NCBI GenBank assembly: GCA_001724315.1 | Contig: MEEC01000111.1 | Location: 1-8,209 of the forward strand | From: Lautropia sp. SCN 70-15 | GTDB lineage: Bacteria > Pseudomonadota > Gammaproteobacteria > Burkholderiales > Burkholderiaceae_E | DNA length: 8,209 nucleotides | Direction of reading: 5' to 3' | Part shown: positions 6,641 to 8,209 of the stretch, piece by piece | How the letters are laid out: every line of letters begins with the position of its first letter | Numbering within the stretch: position 1 is the first letter of the stretch | Program-made: the position numbers and the translations under genes | Notes under the pieces: model-generated | Seen by the model: the letters and a program-made list of their open reading frames with translations, nothing else | What the model was told of the DNA's origin: nothing | The model's database searches: none

Positions 6641-7624
6641 TCAGACGACCCGGGCCGCCAGCAGGTCGTGGATGCCGAGCGCCCCGACCAGCCGGTCGTC
6701 GTCGACCACCAGCAGCTGGCTGATCCGGTGCTCTTCCATCAGCCGCACCGCTTCGGCCGCCAGCGCCTGGCTGCCGATCGTGCGCGGCGAACGGGTCATC
6801 ACCTCGTCCACCGGCAGGCCCTGCACCTCGCGCCCCTGCTCGAGCAGGCGCCTGAGGTCGCCGTCGGTGAAGATGCCGGCCATCCGGCCGTCGGGGCCGA
6901 CCACCGCGGTCATGCCCATCCGCTTGCGGGTGATCTCGAGGATCGCGTCGACCAGCCGCGATCCGGTGGGCACTTGCGGCAGCGCCGCGCCGGTGCGCAT
7001 GACGTCGGCCACGCGGGTCAGCAGCCGGCGGCCCAGTGCGCCGCCCGGATGCGAGCGCGCGAAGTCCATCGGCCCGAATCCGCGCGCGTCGAGCAGCGCC
7101 ACCGCCAGCGCGTCGCCCAGCGCCAGCGCGGCGGTGGTGCTCGCGGTGGGCGCCAGGTTGAGCGGGCAGGCCTCGCGCTCGACGCCGGCATCCAGGTGCA
7201 CGTCGGCCAGCCTGGCCAGCGCCGAGTCCGGATTGCCGGTGACGGCCACGAGCTTCGCCCCCTGCCGCTTGACGATCGGGACGATGGTCAGCAGCTCCTC
7301 GGTGGTCCCGGAATTCGACATCGCGATGAAGACGTCGTCGCGGGTGACCATGCCGAGATCGCCGTGACTGGCCTCGGCCGGGTGGACGAAGAACGCCGGG
7401 GTGCCGGTCGAGGCCAGCGTGGCGGCGGTCTTGCGAGCCACGTGCCCGGATTTCCCCATTCCGCTGACGACCACGCGCCCGGGGCAGGCCAGGATCAGCG
7501 CGCAGGCTCTGGCGAACGGCTCGCCGACTCTTTCGGCCAGCCGCGCGACGGCCTCGGCCTCGATCCGCAGCACCTCGCGGGCCTGCGCGATCAGCCGCTG
7601 CGGGCTCGCGACGATCTCGTTCAT
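6641..7624 (-). CDS. kdsD: Arabinose-5-phosphate isomerase KdsD (SIS plus two CBS domains)
   Basis: Converts ribulose-5-phosphate to arabinose-5-phosphate, the first committed step of Kdo synthesis, in the cytosol. The SIS domain (about 35-180) carries GMGKSG (55-60, Lys58), HPAEASHGD (81-89, His87), SNSGTTEE (103-110, Glu110) and SHPGGALG (191-198, His192). These four residues correspond, one position earlier, to the catalytic Lys59, His88, Glu111 and His193 of E. coli KdsD. Two CBS domains follow at about 207-265 (DVMRTG start, then KRMGMTAVVGPDGRMAGIFTDGD) and 273-327 (DEVMTRSPRTI through GALGIHDLL). The 327 residues are the usual length. kdsD/KpsF/GutQ paralogues look alike, but the kdsC-lptCAB neighbourhood settles kdsD. 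It is the first gene of the minus-strand series. No Shine-Dalgarno precedes the ATG, and a -10 box lies seven bases upstream. Confidence 0.96.
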   Translation of the reverse strand: MNEIVASPQRLIAQAREVLRIEAEAVARLAERVGEPFARACALILACPGRVVVSGMGKSGHVARKTAATLASTGTPAFFVHPAEASHGDLGMVTRDDVFIAMSNSGTTEELLTIVPIVKRQGAKLVAVTGNPDSALARLADVHLDAGVEREACPLNLAPTASTTAALALGDALAVALLDARGFGPMDFARSHPGGALGRRLLTRVADVMRTGAALPQVPTGSRLVDAILEITRKRMGMTAVVGPDGRMAGIFTDGDLRRLLEQGREVQGLPVDEVMTRSPRTIGSQALAAEAVRLMEEHRISQLLVVDDDRLVGALGIHDLLAARVV

Positions 7625-7631
7625 GGAGCCG

Positions 7632-7637
7632 AGTATA
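7632..7637 (-). promoter_or_regulatory. -10 box of the putative kdsD operon promoter
   Basis: TATACT on the minus strand (7637-7632) matches the sigma-70 -10 consensus at five of six positions and ends seven bases before the kdsD ATG. Transcription would then begin at or within about two bases of the start codon. I see no convincing -35: at 17-base spacing the hexamer reads CCGGGG. The position at the head of the Kdo/LPS operon supports a real promoter, but the missing -35 leaves doubt. Confidence 0.45.
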
Positions 7638-7689
7638 TGCGCAGTGCGAACGGGCCCCGGAGGGCAGGCGCGGTTCGGTGCATCACGGG

Positions 7690-7716
7690 CCTTCGGGAGC
7701 CTGTCGTTGCCGAAGG
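7690..7716. promoter_or_regulatory. Inverted repeat (possible operator) in the kdsD-mlaF divergent region
   Basis: CCTTCGG (7690-7696) and CCGAAGG (7710-7716) are perfect inverted arms of 7 bp with a 13-base spacer, so their centres are 20 bp apart, about two helical turns. The right arm ends two bases before the mlaF -10 box, so the element covers the -35 region. This is the geometry of a dimeric repressor or activator site. No regulator can be named. Confidence 0.4.
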
Positions 7717-7718
7717 TT

Positions 7719-7724
7719 TAGAAT
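7719..7724 (+). promoter_or_regulatory. -10 box of the putative mlaF promoter
   Basis: TAGAAT on the plus strand matches the -10 consensus at five of six positions and would start a transcript near 7731. No good -35 is seen at 16-18 bases; the dyad lies there instead. If this is the promoter, the in-frame ATG at 7723 cannot be the mlaF start and the TTG at 7756 becomes the better choice. Confidence 0.4.
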
Positions 7725-7755
7725 GCCGGGTTCGACTTTGCCAGGATTCCCAGTC

Positions 7756-8209
7756 TTGAGCCGCGATTTCCTCGTACTCGACCGGATCCGCTTCGGCTAC
7801 CGCGAACGCGAGATCCTGAAAGACATCTCGCTGCGCTTCGAGCGCGGCAAGGTGGTCGCGCTGATCGGCGGATCCGGCTGCGGCAAGACCACGATCCTGA
7901 GGCTGATCGGGGGGCAGTTGCGCCCGCAGCAGGGAAGCGTGAGCTTCGACGGACAGGATGTCCACAAGCTCGACCGCGAGGGCCTGTTCGCGCTGCGCAA
8001 GCGCATGGGCATGCTGTACCAGTTCGGCGCGCTGTTCACCGACCTCACCGCCTTCGAGAACGTGGCCTTCCCGCTGCGCGAGCATACCGACCTGACCGAC
8101 TCGATGATCCGCGACCTGGTGCTGATGAAGCTCGAGGCGGTCGGCCTGCGCGGCGCGGCGCAGTTCGGGATCTCGCAGCTCTCGGGCGGCATGGCGCGGC
8201 GGGGGGGGC
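7756..8209 (+). CDS. mlaF: Phospholipid transport ABC ATPase MlaF (N-terminal 151 residues, runs off the right edge)
   Basis: The cytoplasmic ATPase of the MlaFEDB complex, which drives phospholipid trafficking between inner and outer membranes and maintains outer-leaflet asymmetry. Visible motifs, numbered from the TTG start, are Walker A GGSGCGKT (38-45), RLIGGQLRPQQG (49-60), the Q-loop MGMLYQFGALFTD (84-96, Gln89), PLREHTDL (106-113), LMKLEAVGLRGAA (123-135) and signature LSGGMARR (142-149). The LREHT, MKLEAVGLRGA and SGGMARR blocks are specific to MlaF rather than other ABC ATPases. Two starts are possible. TTG at 7756 has AGGA nine bases upstream. ATG at 7723 adds 11 residues and has GAAGG six bases upstream, but overlaps the -10 box. 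Walker B and the rest lie outside. The last eight bases before the final C are all G and replace the expected codons after MARR, probably a sequence error. Confidence 0.94.
   Translation, partial: MSRDFLVLDRIRFGYREREILKDISLRFERGKVVALIGGSGCGKTTILRLIGGQLRPQQGSVSFDGQDVHKLDREGLFALRKRMGMLYQFGALFTDLTAFENVAFPLREHTDLTDSMIRDLVLMKLEAVGLRGAAQFGISQLSGGMARRGG

Noticed and set aside
5634..7759. Long plus-strand open frames (577 and 536 codons) opposite lptC, kdsC and kdsD
   Set aside because: They cross several real genes on the other strand and are low in complexity (Ser/Arg/Ala or Arg/Gly/His-rich), without a domain or ribosome-binding site.
7621..8085. Minus-strand open frames opposite mlaF
   Set aside because: The plus-strand frame has the full set of MlaF N-terminal motifs. 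The antisense frames have none and would run into the kdsD start.

Overview
This is a GC-rich, gene-dense stretch of a Gram-negative chromosome. It most likely comes from a betaproteobacterium of the Burkholderiales type. That placement is inferred from three things: the order lptC-lptA-lptB-rpoN-hpf-ptsN-hprK-rapZ, the presence of an HPr kinase gene (hprK) between ptsN and rapZ (absent from enterics), and the high-GC codon use. The genus cannot be named from the sequence alone. Base and codon use look even throughout. I see no mobile element, CRISPR array, tRNA or rRNA.

Layout. Nine genes lie head to tail on the minus strand and read from right to left: kdsD (7624-6641), kdsC (6628-6056), lptC (6059-5463), lptA (5466-4822), lptB (4822-4046), rpoN (3992-2472), hpf (2370-2047), ptsN (1886-1374) and hprK (1345-416). 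They are followed by the first 112 codons of rapZ (336-1), which runs off the left edge. A tenth gene, mlaF, diverges from kdsD on the plus strand (7756 to the right edge, also incomplete). The kdsC/lptC/lptA/lptB junctions overlap by 1-4 bases, so translation is probably coupled. No stretch without a gene exceeds 160 bases. The two largest gaps (1887-2046 and 7625-7755) both carry promoter-like sequences.

How the genes fit together. kdsD and kdsC make Kdo, the inner-core sugar of lipopolysaccharide. lptC, lptA and lptB are parts of the machine that carries finished LPS to the outer membrane. mlaF is the ATPase of the Mla system, which keeps phospholipids out of the outer leaflet. The right half is therefore devoted to outer-membrane asymmetry. 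The left half is regulatory: sigma-54 (rpoN), a ribosome hibernation factor (hpf), the nitrogen-PTS EIIA protein (ptsN), HPr kinase/phosphorylase (hprK) and the RNase adaptor/nucleotide-binding protein rapZ.

I found no sign of an undescribed system; this is a well-known conserved core locus. The points worth a second look are small: a kdsD -10 box so close to its ATG that the mRNA may be leaderless, a 7-bp dyad over the mlaF promoter, hairpins between hprK/rapZ, hpf/ptsN and rpoN/hpf, uncertain starts for ptsN and mlaF, and a suspicious poly-G run at the right edge.
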